DNA from: Corythucha ciliata | Taxonomy: Eukaryota; Arthropoda; Insecta; Hemiptera; Tingidae | DNA length: 64,000 bases | Assembly: GCA_038030265.1 (NCBI GenBank) | Contig: CM075938.1 | Coordinates: 42,959,189 to 43,023,188 of the forward strand | Direction: 5' to 3' | Shown: positions 60,508 through 64,000 of the stretch, in pieces | How positions within the stretch are numbered: position 1 is the stretch's first letter | Layout of the letters: every line of letters starts with the position of its first letter | Position numbers and translations under genes: made by a program | Notes under the pieces: generated by a model | What the model saw: the letters and a program-made list of their open reading frames with translations, nothing else | Told to the model about the DNA's origin: nothing | Databases searched by the model: none

Positions 60508-61154
60508 ATGGAGCCGATATCCCAATCAAAGGAGATCAGACGAGTAGCTTACGAACTAAAAAGTAAAGAACTAAAGCACAGAGTCATTATTTCTAATCTT
60601 GCTCCGCCAATGGGGTTTCTCGGGCTTCAGCCCGATGTTACAATCATTAAAGGAACAAATACTTACATGCACTCTGAAAATACGAGTTCCAGTCCCCAGC
60701 CGACAGGCTCGAGAATTGAGATGAAGGTAGGTAGGTGTAGGTAGGTTCGAAGCTCCAGAATTTTCTAGACGCTACGGTGTTCGGGTTTGGAAACAGTGTT
60801 CTCTACCCGCACCCAAACAGAGATCCAGAAGGTTACCGTCTCGCTATAATGTCACCGTTTTGGGACGGGAGAAACGAAACCAACTGCCAAGAAACCACTA
60901 AACCGGACCGAGTCACCTTTGCTAATCGTTCGGTGATGAAAGAGAAGTTGCAAGAAATGTTGAACTCAGACTCAGGCGTCATTGTTCCCTACACCAGTCT
61001 CTGGTCGCGTATTTACAGTCCCTCTATGAGTTCGGAGCCTGATCTGAATTCGTACGGGTTGATCTGCTACAATGCCCCTACGAGTTCGGAGTCCGTGCCT
61101 TATCGAACAAGTCCTCATTGCATCAGCAGAACAATCGTATTACACGCTGTTTAG
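60508..61154 (+). other. Two short unidentified open frames
   Basis: Frames 60508-60744 and 60777-61154 are 78 and 125 codons. The second contains an internal near-duplicate (GAGTTCGGAGCCTGATCTG at 61028 and GAGTTCGGAGTCCGTGCC at 61083). Sequence such as LQEMLNSDSGVIVPYTSLWS looks protein-like, but I recognise no family and see no splice context. Probably transposon debris. Confidence 0.2.
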
Positions 61155-61219
61155 ATTACACCAAAGCTTGAGACTTATGCTTGGCCGATAATTTTTTTTT
61201 TTTTTCATTTTTAGATATC

Positions 61220-61225
61220 TTTATT
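61220..61225 (-). terminator. Polyadenylation signal of the Jockey-like element
   Basis: TTTATT on the + strand is AATAAA on the minus strand, 14 bases before the A-tail (T-run 61192-61205) and about 100 bases after the stop. This fixes the 3' end of the element. Confidence 0.7.
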
Positions 61226-61699
61226 AATAGGTATCTGTATTATAACAACTGAGCCTGAGCCCATCAAGTTAATTTACCTATACTATACAATTTACATTAT
61301 TGGAGTTCATGGCCCAGTGGCCTTCCTCCTACGAGCACGCACGCACCTCACTGTCACTTCCGCGACACCACAAGGTGGGTTTTGTCCGCTGTAGCCGCCT
61401 GACGACGTCACCGTTGTCCAGGAGGCGAAGTGCTTCCGGGTTCATATGCTCCCGAAGACGGTGTTGGTGTTTGAGTGCATGCTGTTCAATGACTTCTTTT
61501 ACGGTTTCCACCTTGAGGTCTCGGTGGAGGTCATCATTGCGAACATACCAGGGGGGCATTGACAATGCTCCTCAGTACCTTGTTCTGGAATGTTTGTATG
61601 ACCTTAATATTGGTCTTTTTTGTACAACCCCAGAGCTGAATTCCATACGTCCATACTGGCTTCATCACTTGTCTATATGTTAGCAATTGGTTAACAATT

Positions 61700-62405
61700 G
61701 GGGTAACCCTCAATTTTGACTTATTATTTCTCAATAATAATGCCCGTATATATGAACGTTCCTTGACGTTAAGGAACCCTTGAAATTATTCAAAACAGAT
61801 GATTTTGTTGTGATAAAAACTGATCTCAATGGTTCCTTGACTCAAGGAAGCTTCAAGTAACGTTCATAAATACGGGCCTAATGTCCGTATTTATGAACGT
61901 TCCTTGACATTAAGGAACCCTTGAAATTCATTAAAACAGATGTTTTTATTGTGATCAAACTGTTCTCAATGGTTCCTTGACTTGAGGAAGCTTCAAGCAA
62001 CGTTCATAAATACGGGCCTAAGTCTTTGTAATCGTATCGAAAAAAAAAATTTTTTTGACCCCCCCTCAAAATTTGTAGTTTTACGTTTCAAAGTGCGTAG
62101 AATCCAAATCTGCAATAAAAGAAAATGTCCGTCCGCCGTCCGGGCCATATCTTGCCCTAGGATTGCTCGAAAAAACTCGTTCTTTCGCACATAGACTCCA
62201 TTTGGGGTCTAGTTGGTCCTAACATCTGATCAGTTTGATCAAATAACTCCCTGGGGTTTTATGGGCCAAAAGCGGGTCCAAAATGGGGATTTTCAAAGGA
62301 TTTGGGATCATAGGGGTGTGGAGTGTCGATTTTCATGTAATTTCAAGCCGGATTTGACTACATCGATGAATAGTAAACCCACAGTCGAAATAATAAGGCA
62401 TTGTT
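61700..62405. mobile_element. Insertion block in the Jockey-like element
   Basis: On the minus strand the frame leaves similarity after SELSIHTNQK and regains it at QLLTYRQVMKPVWTYG, positions that are adjacent in Jockey proteins. ACCAAT occurs at both edges (minus strand, near 62432 and 61692) and may be the target duplication. The block contains the MITE dimer 61741-62018; its remainder (62030-62405) I cannot name. Confidence 0.5.
61741..62018. mobile_element. MITE dimer sharing TAA target triplets
   Basis: Unit 1 (61741-61878) and unit 2 (61882-62018) are close copies. Each begins TG(C/T)CCGTAT.TATGAACGTT and ends AACGTTCATAAATACGGGCC. TAA lies before unit 1, between the units and after unit 2 (61738-61740, 61879-61881, 62019-62021). 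The terminal GGCCCGTATTTATGAAC and 3-base TAA target fit PIF/Harbinger-type MITEs. Confidence 0.75.
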
Positions 62406-64000
62406 CGATAATTCGCAGCGTTTTAATTTTTGATTGGTATGGATGGAGAGCTCAGAGTGCCTACCAAGTAACCAAAACAGTCTTCTAAACTTCGGTTTTA
62501 GTTCTTCATTTTTCTTCTTAACCTGCTCTTTCCATTTAAGCTTAGTGTCGAGTGTCATACCCAGGTATTTAGCGGTGTTTACTATTCAGGTTGTCCGTTG
62601 ATAATTATTGGTATATTGATTATTTTCTTGTTTGTGAAGTAGATGTGTGAGGACTTGAGTTCGTTCAGTTTTAGTCGCCATTTTTTGGCCCATTGACATA
62701 CATTATTTACTGTGTGCTGTAGTTGTGATGTTGCTTCTTCAACAGACTCTGCAACCGCCAGTAGGGCTGAGTCGTCTGCAAATGTTGCAATTGTGGTGTC
62801 CCCACTGCTAGGGACGTCGTTCGTATAGAGGAAATACAGCAGCGGCCCAAGTACACTTCCTTGGGGAACACCAGCATTTATCCTCTGTAATGATGAATAC
62901 GCGCCTTCGTGCTTCACCCTGAAGTGTCTTTCTGAGAGGTACGACTTGAGAATGTAGAAGTATTGGTCTGGCAAGTTTCTTCTAAGTTTGTTCAGCAGAC
63001 CCTGATGCCAGACTTTATCAAATGCTTGGGAAACATCAAGGAACACGCTCGCGCAGACTTGCTTCCTCTCTAAAGAGTTCTCAATCACTCGAGTGATGCG
63101 ATGCACTTGATCAGTGGAGTGCTTTTCCCTGAACCCGAACTGGTGATTGGGGATAAGCTCCTTGTCTTTGACTAAGGCTTTTAATCTCTTCAAGTAACCT
63201 CTCGAATCTCGAAGAGTTTGGAGATCACTGGTAACAATGATATAGGACGGTACGACGTTTTCTCGCATGATTCCTTACCAGGTTTCAGGATCATGATCAC
63301 TTCTGCCACCTTCCAGCAACGAGGTACGTATTTGAGTCTCAGCGATGCGTTTATGAGGTAGAGTAACATACGCATTCCTACTTCCGGGAGTAGTTTGACG
63401 ACATTCCCAGTTATGAGGTCATACCCAGGAGCTTTATTTGTTTTAAGATTGTTTATTGCATATTTAAGCTCAAGACGCTGATGGAGGCAGCGTCGGAAAA
63501 TCTTCCTCATCTCTTTCCCCTTGCAGCGGCATAAATGTTTCTTCGAGGTGCTCTGCAAATAGTTCAGCTTTCTCTCGGGGACTTTTGGCCCATTCTCCGT
63601 CCTGCTTTCTAATCGGAGGAATGTGTTCTTTGGGATGCTTAAGCGATTTAGTAATCTTCCACAGGGAGTAATCCGTGTCTTTTCCTGGAACTAACTCCAT
63701 CAACAGTCTGGCACGTGTTTCTTGCTTGATTTCCTTGTTCAGGACGTCAAGCCGAGTCTTTAGCCTATTCAGTTTTGCTTTGTCACAAGGAGCTCTACTG
63801 TTTTGCCAGAGTTTCCTCGCCTTTCTTTTTTCCCTAACCAGCTCTCTAACCTCACGGGGATATGTGGTGTGGCTGATTCTTGCAATGTTTTCTGTTGGCG
63901 TGGCAGACCAAGCAGCTCGCTGAATACATTTGACGAAGTTCCCAGCTTCCTCTTCTAGTTGTTCCGGTGATTTTAGAGGGACTGAAAGGTTAATATTAGA

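Larger units (their letters stand above)
61190..64000 (-). pseudogene. Jockey-like non-LTR retrotransposon, 3' part, decayed
   Basis: Minus strand, entering from beyond the window. The connector (LWKITKSLKHPKEHIPPIRK) is followed by NLKTNKAPGYDLITGNVVKL and YRPISLLPVISKLFE. Then come HQFGFREKHST, FLDVSQAFDKVWHQGLLNKL, NAGVPQGSVLGPLLY and the catalytic TFADDSALL (FADD at 62782-62771). After that LDTKLKWKEQV and, past an insertion, MKPVWTYGIQLWG and FQNKVLRSIVNAP, DDLHRDLKV end the frame near 61329. This order is that of Jockey-clade ORF2. Frame changes lie near 63480, 63200 and 62580. Ends in AATAAA and an A-tail (T-run 61192-61205). Confidence 0.85.

Overview
This is a stretch of animal nuclear genome, most likely an insect. 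It is AT-rich, full of transposon debris, and carries split genes with GT-AG introns. The non-LTR retrotransposons (one Jockey-like), Penelope-like pieces and many short DNA transposons fit an arthropod. A hemipteran is a guess I cannot prove from sequence alone. Only two host genes are convincing. All products and transposon families were named by reading translated motifs and comparing them with remembered families; no database search was run.

Main gene: a whirlin/dyschronic (dysc, WHRN) orthologue on the + strand runs from the start codon at 16057 to the stop at 58740, with an AATAAA at 58823. I can place 17 coding exons in consistent reading phase, giving about 692 residues: PDZ1, PDZ2, a harmonin-homology domain (HHD), a Ser/Pro-rich linker and PDZ3. 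PDZ1, PDZ2 and the HHD sit in a tight cluster (28618-29917) with introns of 56-85 nt. The N-terminal exons, the linker and PDZ3 are spread over introns of up to about 10 kb packed with mobile elements. The linker exons (31201-46044) rest only on splice signals and phase. The second gene is a two-exon minus-strand gene (8347-8710) for a UPF0449/C19orf25-like coiled-coil protein of 101 residues.

Layout. 1-8 kb: foldback elements, degenerate short-unit arrays and a dead Tc1/mariner-type element (5180-6947). 8.3-8.7 kb: the UPF0449-like gene. 9-16 kb: arrays, a split foldback and a hAT-like element (12943-13967). 16-58.8 kb: dysc. Its introns hold four more hAT-like elements with target-site duplications (22838-24101, 24486-24712, 25810-28450, 41478-43172), a large palindrome invaded by a piggyBac-like MITE (38429-40090), a THAP-domain fragment, a 651-bp near-perfect palindrome (46932-47582), a broken non-LTR retrotransposon (49200-52510), a Penelope-like fragment (53139-53640) and a tRNA-Thr-like sequence between inverted arms. 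61.2-64 kb: the 3' part of a decayed Jockey-like retrotransposon on the minus strand, running off the window end and itself interrupted by a dimeric MITE.

The most unusual theme is a set of at least six families of highly degenerate arrays with units of about 30-50 nt. They recur at distant places in both orientations, and two of the blocks lie entirely inside hAT-like elements bounded by target-site duplications. They look like a transposable minisatellite system. The dysc introns also contain several long hairpins that would be transcribed with the pre-mRNA.
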